Shown: positions 26,464 to 37,400 of the stretch, piece by piece | How the letters are laid out: every line of letters begins with the position of its first letter | Numbering within the stretch: position 1 is the first letter of the stretch | Assembly: GCF_026262505.1 (NCBI RefSeq) | Contig: NC_067207.1 | Location: forward strand, 32,084,082-32,148,081 | Direction of reading: 5' to 3' | From: Trichomonas vaginalis G3 | Taxonomy: Eukaryota > Parabasalia > Trichomonadida > Trichomonadidae | Length of the DNA: 64,000 nt | Notes under the pieces: generated by a model | Databases searched by the model: none | The model's input: the letters and a program-made list of their open reading frames with translations, nothing else | What the model was told of the DNA's origin: nothing | Translations under genes and position numbers: made by a program

Positions 26464-27393
26464 ATGGTTACAAAGAAAGAGAAAAAAGATAAGAAAAACA
26501 AGCCACAGACACCATACGAAAAGATGAAAGCACAAGCCATGTCAAGAGCTGAAAAGCTCCAGTCATGTGTCCAATCTTTGGAGTTTCAAGTTGGTTTATT
26601 AGTTGTCTCTTTAACTTGGCTAGGAGTTCTCGTATACTTTTTGTTTAAACTTAAAAGACTAACACAGAATTTTGAAACAGATAAGTTGCGTGACAATCCT
26701 TTCGAGTTAATTAATTTCACAATTGCTTCTATCGCAAGTGAATTACAAGCACCTAATACAAGAGATGACTTCGTAGAAAGAATGACAAGCAGACTTGATC
26801 GAATAATGACTAATAGCTCTTTCGATTTAATTATTACAAATGTTTCATTGCTCTATAATGTTGTATCTGTTATGATTCATGCAGCTGAACAGAGATCACA
26901 GTATTGCGACTACTCAGGTAATCTAAATCTCATTAATAACCTTCTTAATACATCAGCCAATGTTTTGAACGTCATTCAAAGAAATTTACCGACCTGCAAT
27001 ATTATCCCAATTACCAAGATCATTACACAATGCCCTGGTGAAGAAAGCGTTATTAATTCTTCAAAGAAACTTGTGAAATCATTTATTTTGTCATCAGACA
27101 ATAAATGTCCTCCGAAAATTGCCAAGGGCTTCATCAAATTACTCAACAATACACAGAATTATAAAGATATTGATCAAATCTTGAGTTTCGTAATTGAAGA
27201 CTCAGAATTGTTCGAAAAGTCGAGCAAAGAGATTTGCGACCTTGCTGTAAAACACCAAGACACAGAATACGCCTTTACACGTAAAACTAAAGATCTTCTC
27301 TGCAAAGCTTATTCCAAATTCAAATGTCCTTCAGATGAATACTTTGATTCTTCCTGCCCACAAGAATCAGATGCTCCAGAAACAGAGCTTTAA
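26464..27393 (+). CDS. Hypothetical single-pass membrane protein (309 aa)
   Basis: A Lys-rich N-terminus (MVTKKEKKDKKNKPQTPYEK) is followed by one hydrophobic segment at about 41-63 (VGLLVVSLTWLGVLVYFLFK). The rest (about 65-309) is soluble, with several Asn-x-Ser/Thr sites and at least nine Cys (CDYSGN, CNIIPI, CPGEE, KCPP). This pattern suits a type II protein with a lumenal or extracellular disulfide-rich part. I recognise no family. The stop TAA is followed by an AT-rich 3' region. Confidence 0.75.
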   Translation: MVTKKEKKDKKNKPQTPYEKMKAQAMSRAEKLQSCVQSLEFQVGLLVVSLTWLGVLVYFLFKLKRLTQNFETDKLRDNPFELINFTIASIASELQAPNTRDDFVERMTSRLDRIMTNSSFDLIITNVSLLYNVVSVMIHAAEQRSQYCDYSGNLNLINNLLNTSANVLNVIQRNLPTCNIIPITKIITQCPGEESVINSSKKLVKSFILSSDNKCPPKIAKGFIKLLNNTQNYKDIDQILSFVIEDSELFEKSSKEICDLAVKHQDTEYAFTRKTKDLLCKAYSKFKCPSDEYFDSSCPQESDAPETEL

Positions 27394-27518
27394 TTATACA
27401 TGTTCTAAACAACTATAATTCAATAAATTTTTTTTATTATAAATTTTTCAAAAATATTCTATCATTTTTGCAAAAAATTATAAATATGAAGTCATTTGAA
27501 TACAATTTCTTATGATCT

Positions 27519-28727
27519 TCATAATTTAATTCTACATTCAGAACCTACTTTTGGTCTTTCGATTTTTCTCAATCTTTTGATTCTCAAGTACGGAAGGCGA
27601 AGAGCAGTTCTTCCATCTTTATCTTTTACATTGGCATTTGCACCAAAACTTAAAAGAATTTCGATCATTTCGTTACTTTTTATATTTACTGCATAATGAA
27701 GAGCAGTTTCACCATACTGATCTTTTTCATAAAAATTTGCATCATAAACTATAAGAAACTTGACCATATCTTTGTTATTATTATATGTTGCATAATGAAG
27801 AGCGGTTTTCCCATTTTTATCTTTTGCATTAATATTTGCACCCTGTGAAAGGAAATATTCAGAAAGTGTTCTAATATTAAACTGTATTGAATAAATAAAA
27901 CACTCACTGATTTCACGAGTCTGATCAAAATAAACTAATAATGATTCAAGATTTTTATATTCTAAGCAATGTTCTAAATTGATCTTTAATTTGTATTCAG
28001 TCATTAAGAATGTAACAAAATCAATGTTGTGAGAAATAATTGCATATTCCATGCATTTTTCATCTGGTTTTTGAAATTTTAAACATTCATTCATGATCTC
28101 TGGATTTCCACTTAAAAAAGAAAAATGAAGACATGTGATAGTTATTTTTGACCCACAATTCATTCTTAATAACCTGAAACAATCGACTGCACCATAATAA
28201 CAACATAATTCAAGTAATGAATATCCTTTTAGCGCAGTAAACGGATATAAATCACTTTTTAGTTTTTGATCTTCATCAAATCCTTCACTTTCAATGAAAA
28301 AGATGAATGCTTCTTTGTCATTATACATAATTGCTCTGTAAATTGAATTTTCTGTCAGAAAATCCAGATTTTCTGATTTATATTTTTCGAATTCACCAGA
28401 TATACCTAATTTAATACCATATTCTTTATAAATACCATTGTTGAACTCTTTAACTTGATAATCATCAGAAATGTGTTTGGCAAAAAATAAATATGACCTT
28501 GCATAGCGATTATTATAAGGAATAATATCCAAAACATCTCTAATTATATTTTGGAGAAGACATATCTTTGAATCAATCAATTCTGCTTTGATCTTATTGT
28601 AAATCTCATATAAATCCCCTTCATCTTCTGTTTTCAGCTGATATAAAGCAATATATAAATCGATGTAGCCTTTGTGTTTACTTCGCAATTCACTATAGTT
28701 ATATGGATGAATATCTTGATCAGTCAT
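27519..28727 (-). CDS. DUF3447-like ankyrin repeat protein (402 aa)
   Basis: The frame is open from 28,808, but the family-typical start is the ATG at 28,727 (MTDQDIHPYNYSELRSKHKG). About 200 N-terminal residues form the helical region that precedes ankyrin repeats in the expanded trichomonad family. A YAIISHNIDFVTFLM segment and then about 3 clear ankyrin repeats follow (NAKDKNGKTALHYATYNNNK, YEKDQYGETALHYAVNIKSN, NVKDKDGRTAL). The last 25 residues (RLPYLRIKRLRKIERPKVG) are not ankyrin-like, suggesting a 3' frameshift or truncation. Function is unknown; ankyrins bind other proteins. Confidence 0.8.
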   Translation of the reverse strand: MTDQDIHPYNYSELRSKHKGYIDLYIALYQLKTEDEGDLYEIYNKIKAELIDSKICLLQNIIRDVLDIIPYNNRYARSYLFFAKHISDDYQVKEFNNGIYKEYGIKLGISGEFEKYKSENLDFLTENSIYRAIMYNDKEAFIFFIESEGFDEDQKLKSDLYPFTALKGYSLLELCCYYGAVDCFRLLRMNCGSKITITCLHFSFLSGNPEIMNECLKFQKPDEKCMEYAIISHNIDFVTFLMTEYKLKINLEHCLEYKNLESLLVYFDQTREISECFIYSIQFNIRTLSEYFLSQGANINAKDKNGKTALHYATYNNNKDMVKFLIVYDANFYEKDQYGETALHYAVNIKSNEMIEILLSFGANANVKDKDGRTALRLPYLRIKRLRKIERPKVGSECRIKL

Positions 28728-29290
28728 GAAAAAATTGTAAAATTTTATTTTAGTCGTTTTTCCTATCGATGAATTTTTTTTCTTTATATCTCTATGAATA
28801 AAGCCCAAAACTGAATGCTTACGAAAGTATCCTTGTACTTTTTCTTCCTCTTTCTAGCTATATGTAAAAACACACTCAATATCTACTTCAAGTCGAGATA
28901 TGAATCAGATTTCAAAAATTAATATGGCAAATGTACTGAAAATTTATGTTAGAATCATTTATTTAGTAAAAGATATGTATGTATTACCCAAAATTTAAGT
29001 GAAAGATAGATATTAACTTAAAAATAGTTTTTAAATATCAATATCATTAAAATATTAATGATTGAAATATGTATACTTAAGCTTATAGAAAGAAATCCAA
29101 AATCATTCTATCTAGTACATGTATATGATTAACTTCATTAAAATATGAATGGGCATACTATCGAGTTTGTTCCAAAATAGCGGGTTTGAAGACCAACTTT
29201 ATTGCCAGACACTATATAGGGATGCTATTTATCCTATTTTCATCACACAATTTTCTAGTGAATGAAGTAGATATGTGATATGAAATAAGA
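28728..29290. other. Intergenic between ankyrin and Fused-kinase genes
   Basis: AT-rich DNA with no convincing gene. A TCACA motif at 29,243-29,247 could be an initiator for the kinase gene (46 bases upstream of its ATG). Confidence 0.4.
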
Positions 29291-32188
29291 ATGGATGAAT
29301 ACAAATTAATTCAACAAATCGGCGAAGGATCATTTGGCCGTGTATTTAAGGCGAGGAGGAAATACACGGGCAGAATGGTTGCTATAAAAACAATTCAGAA
29401 AGGCAATATGAAAGACGAAGATTTAGTAAATTTCCGCCGTGAAGTTGATATTTTAAAGAAAGTTGATCATCCAAATATTATGCGTTTACTTGAATACTTT
29501 GAAACAGATTCGGAGTTTTGCTTAGTTACAGAGCTCGGAAGAGGAGATTTGTTTCAGATCATCTCAGATACGCAGAGACTACCAGAAGAACAGTTAAAAC
29601 CAATTGCAGCGCAGTTAGTGTCAGCATTAAATCATTTACATCAGAAAAAAATCATTCATCGCGACTTAAAACCACAAAATATTCTCGTTTCAGATAATTC
29701 ATCAATTAAATTATGTGATTTTGGATTTGCAAGAGCTTTGTCACGAACAACATTAGTTTTAAACTCAATTAAAGGCACTCCATTATATATGGCACCAGAA
29801 CTCGTTCAAGAATACCCTTACACAGAAAAAATTGATATATGGTCGTTAGGTATTATCTTATACGAACTCTATTACGGAAAACCACCATATTTTACAGACT
29901 CAATGTACAATTTAATCAAAATGATCATTAATGAACCAATTACATGGCCAGGACCCATCTCCGATGAATTCAAAGACTTCATTCTCAAGGCCCTCGTCAA
30001 AGATCCTGACTCCAGATGGAGTTGTGAGCAGTTATTGAATCATCCATGGATTGCCTACGTAGATTTACGACCATTTGATGATTCATTCTACAGATTCAAG
30101 AACGAAGAGTTCGAAAGTGCTCTCAAAGACCAGGATTTCCGTCCTCCGACCTCAAGACCATTAGATTTTCAAGATGTTCTCATGTCACCAACAGAATACC
30201 CAGCTCTTACACTCTGCGAAGCTCTTAATGAGCTAGAGAATGCAGATCCACTTGAACAATCCCCTTTGGCCAATACTTTTGCGATGCATATTCCTTATTT
30301 CATTCAATGCGACGAAACAGCCGACCAAGCAACCAACATTGCAGTCAGACTTCTTAATATCGACCCATCCAGGTACTCTCCTTATGTTTCTGCCGCTGCA
30401 ACAAAATTATTATCCACAAATCCGACGAAACACAACACTTTGAAGTTCCTTTCGCTTGCCATCATCATTCCTTACGCTCAATGTCGAATTGCAGAGGAAG
30501 AAGTCGTTCCACCAACGATTCCTGACGAAATTTGTCAGAAATTACATGACGAGCTTCTTGGCAGCCTTACAACATTAGATACAGAGGACACAGAGATCCT
30601 TTACACACTTCTCGTTTATCTAATTAAAGTTTCCGCCCCTTTTGGTGAGAAATTCAGTCAATCAGCCGCCCAAACTCTTCCTATTCTTAGTTTTTCAGTG
30701 ATCAAGTCACCCGGACCAATTATATCCTGTTGTGCTCTTACTTTGATTGCAGCTATGGTTGCAAGAGATGAAAACTGTTTCAATTCCATTGCTCCGATTT
30801 CTGAATTTGTCCAAACACTTTTCAAACTTTTAGATGACACTAAACCACATATTTCCTCGTTCTGTCTCTACTCCTCCGCCTTGTTCTTCTGCCAGGCATC
30901 CTTATCACAGCTGAATTTCATCCCAGACTTCCAAAACAAAGTCACAAACGTTTCAGCAAGAAAAGACATAAAATTTTTGTCACGTTTTCTTTGTGGTGGT
31001 GATGCACAGTACGAAGTACGTCTTAAGAGTCTTTTGAGTGCCGCATCGAGTAGTGCACGCAGTGAGAAAGAAATCTTGTTTTACGCTGCTGTTTTCGGAA
31101 GTCCTTTCCGATGTTTCAACATTGATGAAAAAATGTTGCAAAGTTGCATTGAAAAATTGCCAATGCTACTTCCTATACACCAAGCGCCACTTCTCAGTTC
31201 GATATTATCAAGTGTTCCATCTACAACTATCATACCTTTGCTGCCATCGATGATTGACATATTTAATGTTCCAACTTGCACTCATGATATTTCTGAATTT
31301 GTTTTGTCACTTTTTGAAGAAAATAAGAAAGAAATTGAAATTGTTCGAGAGAGTTTATGTGTTAAAGGATTGATACCATCTCTCTGCAAATTCATTTCTT
31401 CAGACTTATTGACAGAACCGTCATCAGAAGTATTGTTATTAGTTCAATTAGTTCTTTCTTTTCCAAACCAAACAAAAATTCTCAAAAATTCTTGTCAGGA
31501 TGTTTTACAGGCACTTTTGGCCAATGACTTCTCAAGAGAAAGCTTTTATATAGTGGCATCGCATTACGCAAGATTAAGCCATGAATATATATCCCTAATG
31601 CAGAATACTTGTAATATATTGGAACTGAGTTTACAAGATTTAGAAAATGTGTCACCTTTTGTAAGAAGAAGATGTTGTCACTTTTTAGGAAATGTATGGA
31701 GACAGGGTGGTCGTCCTAATGATTTTAGCGACAAAGCCATACCTAAATTAGTTAAACTTGCAAGTGATAATGATGAAGATGTATGTGCAAGTGCTTGTTA
31801 CGCTCTTTCTAATGCTGTTTATCATACTTCTGATGTTGGAGGTTTCATCGTTCCAAGTATAAACGAAATATCTGATTTACTGCTGAAATCAAATGAAAGA
31901 GCAGTGGAATGCTCAGCAAGTTTGATATCTAACCTTGTGAGCAAAGGAGAGTTGTATACAAGAGATGTGATAAAGAAAGAATTGATTGACAAACTGTTGA
32001 ATGCCTCTGAAACTGAAGAAGGAGTAATGAGAGTTTTGTCGGCTTTCCACGCTATTGCAGGAACAGACGAAGGAAAGAAACTGTTGAAGAATTCGAACGC
32101 AATAAAAGTGTTGCAGAAGGTATCGAAATCTGCTGGAGATAACTCAAAGATAACTATCAATGCGTTGATACATTACATAGAAATGTAA
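29291..32188 (+). CDS. Fused/STK36-like serine/threonine kinase (965 aa)
   Basis: The N-terminal kinase domain (4-255) is complete: GEGSFGRV (11-18), catalytic Lys33, HRDLKPQN (122-129), DFG (142-144), APE (167-169). The wording GEGSFGRVFKARRKYTG and LCDFGFARAL with SIKGTPLYMAPELVQ is characteristic of the Fused/STK36 family. The remaining 700 residues are helical ARM/HEAT-like repeats, clear near 800-960 (FVRRRCCHFLGNVWRQGG, ASACYALSNAVYHTSDVG). In animals Fused acts in hedgehog signalling and in central-pair assembly of motile cilia. Trichomonads lack hedgehog but have flagella, so an axonemal role is the better inference. Confidence 0.88.
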   Translation: MDEYKLIQQIGEGSFGRVFKARRKYTGRMVAIKTIQKGNMKDEDLVNFRREVDILKKVDHPNIMRLLEYFETDSEFCLVTELGRGDLFQIISDTQRLPEEQLKPIAAQLVSALNHLHQKKIIHRDLKPQNILVSDNSSIKLCDFGFARALSRTTLVLNSIKGTPLYMAPELVQEYPYTEKIDIWSLGIILYELYYGKPPYFTDSMYNLIKMIINEPITWPGPISDEFKDFILKALVKDPDSRWSCEQLLNHPWIAYVDLRPFDDSFYRFKNEEFESALKDQDFRPPTSRPLDFQDVLMSPTEYPALTLCEALNELENADPLEQSPLANTFAMHIPYFIQCDETADQATNIAVRLLNIDPSRYSPYVSAAATKLLSTNPTKHNTLKFLSLAIIIPYAQCRIAEEEVVPPTIPDEICQKLHDELLGSLTTLDTEDTEILYTLLVYLIKVSAPFGEKFSQSAAQTLPILSFSVIKSPGPIISCCALTLIAAMVARDENCFNSIAPISEFVQTLFKLLDDTKPHISSFCLYSSALFFCQASLSQLNFIPDFQNKVTNVSARKDIKFLSRFLCGGDAQYEVRLKSLLSAASSSARSEKEILFYAAVFGSPFRCFNIDEKMLQSCIEKLPMLLPIHQAPLLSSILSSVPSTTIIPLLPSMIDIFNVPTCTHDISEFVLSLFEENKKEIEIVRESLCVKGLIPSLCKFISSDLLTEPSSEVLLLVQLVLSFPNQTKILKNSCQDVLQALLANDFSRESFYIVASHYARLSHEYISLMQNTCNILELSLQDLENVSPFVRRRCCHFLGNVWRQGGRPNDFSDKAIPKLVKLASDNDEDVCASACYALSNAVYHTSDVGGFIVPSINEISDLLLKSNERAVECSASLISNLVSKGELYTRDVIKKELIDKLLNASETEEGVMRVLSAFHAIAGTDEGKKLLKNSNAIKVLQKVSKSAGDNSKITINALIHYIEM

Positions 32189-32506
32189 CTTTATTAATTT
32201 TTTTTTGTTTATTTTAGTATTTTGTTGTTTTATTAAAAAAATTCGTAATATAATTTGTTGATTTTTATAGTTAAATTGTTGAGAGATGGTGAATATAGAA
32301 TAGATGTTTAATTTTGAGTCAATAAAGTGAAAAACGAAAAAAATTGGATAAAGTTTGTAAAAAAATATGAAGATTTTAATAGTCAAAATTTTGGATATAA
32401 CTTAAGTAGAATAAAATTCGATTATAAATCTGAAAATTTATAAATTGAGCGAGATAAAATCATTAAGTTTCATTGACCAATACACATTTTTAGCGTATTT
32501 GGAAGA
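32189..32506. other. Intergenic upstream of tRNA
   Basis: AT-rich, with T- and A-runs. No gene is seen on either strand. Confidence 0.4.
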
Positions 32507-32579
32507 GCTTCTGTAGCCTAGTGGTTATAGCGTTCGCCTAGTAAGCGGAAGGTCGTGGGTCCGAATCCCACCAGAAGCA
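32507..32579 (+). tRNA. tRNA-Thr (anticodon AGT)
   Basis: Acceptor arms gcttctg and cagaagc pair over 7 bp with discriminator A. The anticodon stem ttcgc/gcgga encloses the loop ctagtaa with T33 and anticodon AGT at 34-36. The T stem gtggg/cccac encloses tccgaat. The D arm is weakly paired, and position 55 reads C where T is usual. No intron. A T-run (ttaattttttctttt) just downstream suits RNA polymerase III termination. Confidence 0.92.
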
Positions 32580-32919
32580 CTTAATTTTTTCTTTTCAAGT
32601 CAAAAAATAAGGTTAAAGACAAATCATTACTTCAAGCAAATGATTTCAGTCTATATTCATATCTCAGCTAGTAAATGCATTTTCACTAAAATTCACCGTC
32701 ATTTTAAATGATATCAAATTTTTCCCAATTTAATATTTTAATAGGATTTATTCAGAAAATACTCTATCAGAAAGTAATGATACTCTTAAAAACAAACAGT
32801 TTATTCGTTCAATGTAAACAAAATAAAATAAATCTTGGAAAGTTCGAGAAGGAACTGATTTTCGGAAGTCTACCTATATTGGATAGAATCTGTGCTCCTG
32901 TATTTTCGCATCGTCTTAT
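32580..32919. other. Intergenic downstream of tRNA
   Basis: The T-run at about 32,581-32,597 is a likely Pol III terminator. The rest is AT-rich without a supported gene; a short open frame at 32,708-32,980 overlaps the membrane-protein gene and has no family features. Confidence 0.4.
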
Positions 32920-33786
32920 TCAAATTACTTGGAAAGCTTCAATCATTTCCACACTAGTAATATCAGTTCTTTTTTCGTAATGAATAAGCAAATCAGATAG
33001 AACAATGGTGAAAAGCGGTAGAAATTGGCCAATCGATTCTTTCACACAAATGTTTACCATTTGTCTCCGTTCGCAATCAGGCTGAGCCTTTTGGTCTTTT
33101 GCATACCATGAGATGAATACAAAGTAACAAATTGCTCTAGTAATTAGAGCTATTGATGCAATTGAGCAAAGAATATAAATAATATGCTCTGAATTGAGCT
33201 TAATACTGCACTTGATGTCAAGTTTCACTCGTAATATAATTGCCATTCCAACGAAAAGTACAATTAATATCAAATCCCATAGGATTGAGAAAAAATATCA
33301 AAAAGATTGATTTGTAATAAATAAAGATACGAAATATTGGATTATGGATACTATGGAAGCACCAATTATAAACAATTTTGTTATTCCGAAAAACTTTTGC
33401 ATTTTTCCACCAATAGCATCCTTAAATGCATTGCACCATGAGTAAAGTATTGATAAATAAGCAATATTTATGGCATATCCACCAAATGAAATAACTGCTG
33501 TGCGTATTTTTGAAGAGATTTCTAAATTTTTGTAGCAAAATGCTTGGAGGAAAAGCAGTATTGTTTTTATTGCTATGCAAGCTATCATTATGTATCTTGG
33601 TATTTGATCTCTTAATAAAAAATCTGGATTTTTTATTCTAAACCAAACAGTTAGAACTACATTCAGTGTTACAATAATTGAGAACAATATAGCGAATACA
33701 AGTAGCGTGATGAACCATGATTTTCTTTCAGTATCTGAGCAAAAATCGAATGATGACATGATATAAAACAATAAAAAAGTTCCCAA
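32920..33786 (-). pseudogene. Seven-TM membrane protein (TOM1/THH1-like?) with one in-frame TGA
   Basis: Two open pieces (33,786-33,298 and 33,297-32,920) lie in the same frame, separated only by a TGA at 33,298-33,300. Together they encode about 288 residues with seven hydrophobic segments: FITLLVFAILFSIIVTLNVV, MIACIAIKTILLFLQAF, SFGGYAINIAYLSILY, LFIIGASIVSIIQYFVSLF, ILIVLFVGMAIIL, YILCSIASIALITRAICYF and LPLFTIVLSDLLI. This layout resembles TOM1/THH1-type proteins, a tentative assignment. The lone stop may be a nonsense mutation, a sequencing error or readthrough. An alternative start is M10 at 33,759. Confidence 0.65.
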
Positions 33787-34412
33787 TTCAATTTTTGAAA
33801 GAAAAAGGTTTATTTCGGATTACATTATCATATAGTATTGATCGGAGAACATTTTTATTTTTGTTTTATATGAATTACGATCATTTTTTGATAGAAATTT
33901 AATCGTTGATAGCAAACTAAATTTTGAATTCAGTTATGATTCAAACTATTATTTTTTGATGTATTTCCTATATCACAATAACTTCTCCTATTATAAGAGA
34001 GTATAGTTCCCGAATTTTAAACAATTCGAAAATTCAATTTGTAATATGAGATGAAAATGAATTGGATACGTAGTCACAATTGATCATATAGGCTATGATT
34101 TCATTTACTAACTAACCAAAGGTGTCAAAAGTTAATCTGTATTTATAAATATCTGAAAATGTATGGCAAATTCCAGCATAACAACCTTTGTCGACAGTTT
34201 ATTTGTATAAACCCTAAAAATCCCGAAGATTGACTGACATTAGAACATAATTTTATTAATTTGATACCTGGAATGCATTAGTTTTATCTTATTCTTATCA
34301 TAGATTAATCTTCATAGATAAAAAGAGTAGAAGTAATAACGTGAAAATATGAAAATAGGTTTTTTAAACGTAAAAAAAAATTAAAAATAAAATAAATAAA
34401 ATACTAAAACAC
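33787..34412. other. Intergenic, AT-rich
   Basis: No open frame of note, no repeat family recognised. It holds the promoter side of the membrane-protein gene and the 3' side of the RhoGEF-Kelch gene. Confidence 0.4.
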
Positions 34413-37400
34413 TTATTCGATTTGTAACTTGATATCTGATCTCTGAACACCAACCGCACATTTAATAGCATCATGCAAGTTCTCTGCTGACAACTCAACA
34501 ATTTCTCCTTTTTTCATCAAAGAAATCTTTGAGAATTTGACCTCATTTTCAACACTCTTTTTGATGGATTCGACGTCATCTCCGACAGTGAATTTCACAA
34601 CTCTTGCGAGTTTTCCTTGCTGCAAAACCTTTGCGAAGAACTTAGTTCCCTTTGGAACTTCCACGTTCTGCAGTTTGTTCAATTCCTCGATGTCTTTCTC
34701 GAGAGTTCTGACAGAAACCATTGTCTGCCACAATCTTCTTGCCTTTCTCGATGTGATGACTTTGGAACTGACAGTCAAGTACTGCGGATCAACGCTGATG
34801 AGGTTGTAGAAGGAGTTCTCGATGTACTGGTCTCCGAGGTCTTCCAAAGAGATTTCCTTGGAAATTGTCTGTGGATTGATTTGAGGAGATTCGATTCCTG
34901 AGAGGAAAACGAACTGGTTTACGCCTTCCATGTTGACGAAAGTGATCTTTCTCGACTGTTTCTTGTTCTGGAGTTCGATGAATTCCTCGAGTGTTTGTTT
35001 CTGACTGTATTGGAATACGTCCTGTGATCTCTGTTTCTGAAGGTGAAGTTCGTTTTGTTTTTGTTTGGATTGTCTTGATTCCAAGACTTTGCCTTGTGAA
35101 ACTGGTCCTTCTTTTTCTGAATTCTTCTTCTCTTCTTCCTCTTTCTTCTTTCTCTCTTCCTCTTCTTTCTTCTTCTTCTCTTCTGCTGCTTTCTTCTTTT
35201 CTTCCAAAGCCTTCTTTTCTGCTTCTTCTTTTTGTTTTCTTTCCGCTTCTTCTTTTTGTTTTCTTTCCGCTTCTTCTTTGGCCTTCTTTTCTTGTTCTTC
35301 TTTGGCCTTCTTTTCAGCTTCTAACTTTGCAAGTTTTTCTGCTTCTTCCTTAGCCTTTCTCTCGGCTTCTTCTTTTTGTTTTCTTTCTTGTTCTTCCTTG
35401 GCTTTCTTTTCTTCTAAAGCCTTCTTTTCTGCCTCTTCCTTTGCAAGTCTTTCCTGTTCTTCTCTTTGTTTTCTTTCTGCTTCTTCCTTTTCTTTTCTTT
35501 CTTGTTCTTCTTTAGCTTTCTTTTCCTCTGCAGCTTTTCTTTCTGCTTCTTCCTTTTCTTTTGCAAGTCTTTCTTGCTCCTCTTTCTTCTTTCTTTCCTC
35601 TTCTTCTTTGGCTTTTCTCTCTTCTTCTTCTTTGGCTTTTCTTTCTTCTTCTGCCTTCTTTTCAGCCTCTAACTTTGCAATTCTCTCTGCCTCTTCTTTG
35701 GCTTTCTTTTCTTGTTCTTCTCTCTCTTTTCTTTCTCTTTCAAGTCTTTCTTCCTCTTCTTTCTTCTTTCTCTCTTCTTCAGCTTTCCTTTCTTGTTCTT
35801 CTTTAGCCTTTCTCTCAGCTTCTTCTTTAGCTTTCTTTTCTTCTGCAGCTTTTCTTTCTTGTTCCTCCTTTAATTTTCTTTCTTCTTCCTCCTTTTGTTT
35901 TCTCTCTTCTTCTTCCTTTTGTTTTCTCTCTTCTTCCTCCTTTTGTTTTCTCTCTGCCTCTTCTTTTGCAAGTCTTTCTTGTTCTTCTTTTTGTTTTCTC
36001 TCTGCCTCTTCTTTTGCAAGTCTTTCTTGTTCTTCTTTTTGTTTCTTTTCTTCCTCTTCTTTCTTCTTTCTCTCTTCTTTCTTCTTTCTCTCTTCTTTCT
36101 TCTTTCTCTTTTCTTTCTTCTTTCTCTCTTCTTCTTCCATTTGTTTCTTCTTTTCGTCGACTTCTGATGATTTGTTTCTGTTGTCTTCTTCTTCTCTTTG
36201 TTTCTGTTCTTTTCTCAACTCCTCTCTTCTCTTGAGTTCTTCTTCAGTGAATTCAACCTTTCTCTCTTGTAACTGATAATTAGTAACAGGTAAATCTTTC
36301 TCTCCTGCAGCGACATTTAAGTAGCAGAGAGTGTTCAAAACACTGCCTCCAAGTGGAGATTCTCTGCCTCCAAATATCAAAATCTCTCCTTGGTACAAAA
36401 CACAGGCAGAGTTGACAACAGCGCGTGGTGGATTTCCGTACTCTTTCATCTCAACAATCTTGTATGTCTTCAAATCAAGAGCGTGGAGAGGAACAGTGTT
36501 TGTTCCTGATGTTCCACCGATGAAATAAGCGAATCTGCCGTGTTTGAAGACAGAAAAGTTCATGCCGGAGAATTCCCTGTCAACAGAGATCGGAATGTAG
36601 AACCATTTCATTGTTTTCAGATCTAAAATGTCGATCTCGTTCGCAAGTCTCTTCTTGGAGTTTCCGTACATGATTACCATCTGTTCCTGGTCATTGATGA
36701 ACGCGCTGTGCATGAATCTGCCTGGTGGAGGGTTCTCTGTCAAACATTCGTAAAATCTGTTTGTATCTGTTTCGAAAATGAACAGAGAGTTGGAGATCTG
36801 TTGTCCAGGAGTCATTCCGCCGAAGATAATCAGCTTGGAACCCCATGAAACACAGGAATGGCCAAATCTCGCATGTTCAGGTAACTCGTCCTTAACTTTC
36901 GACCAAACACCCGTGATCTGGTCGAATTTCCAGATATCGCTGGCCATGGCCGATAGCAATTTGCCACAGCAAACGTAAGCGCATTCGCCACATGCGACGA
37001 AAGTATGGCCAAACCTTGGCGGAACAGGGCAGTTCTCTTCGATTGTCCAATGGTTGGTGTCGATATTGAATTTGAGGAAGTTCGTGGACAACATCAAGTT
37101 CCCATTTCGTCCGCCGAAGTAGAGAGCTCTTCCATTTACGATGCAGCCAGCGTGGAGCCATACCTGGACAGGACTGTCGGTTCCCAAACGCCATGTAGCG
37201 AACGGTTCCTTGCAATCGATGTTTGAGAAACAGACATTTATCTGTTGGAGGAGCTTTTCGTAGAAGGAAGCACTTTCTTCTGAATCCTTGAACGTAATAT
37301 GGATCTCTGATGTACCAATAATAACTAAAGCGTCACCTTGTTGTCTGAAATGAAGGTTCTCAAGGTTTTGGAATAAAAGAACCTCTTGATTCTTCTTGTG

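Noticed and set aside
32708-32980. 90-codon plus-strand frame after the tRNA
   Set aside because: Overlaps the 3' end of the seven-TM gene and shows no family features.
35065-36276. Long plus-strand Ser/Phe-rich open frame
   Set aside because: It is the antisense of the Lys/Glu coiled coil of the RhoGEF-Kelch gene; low complexity without stops explains it.
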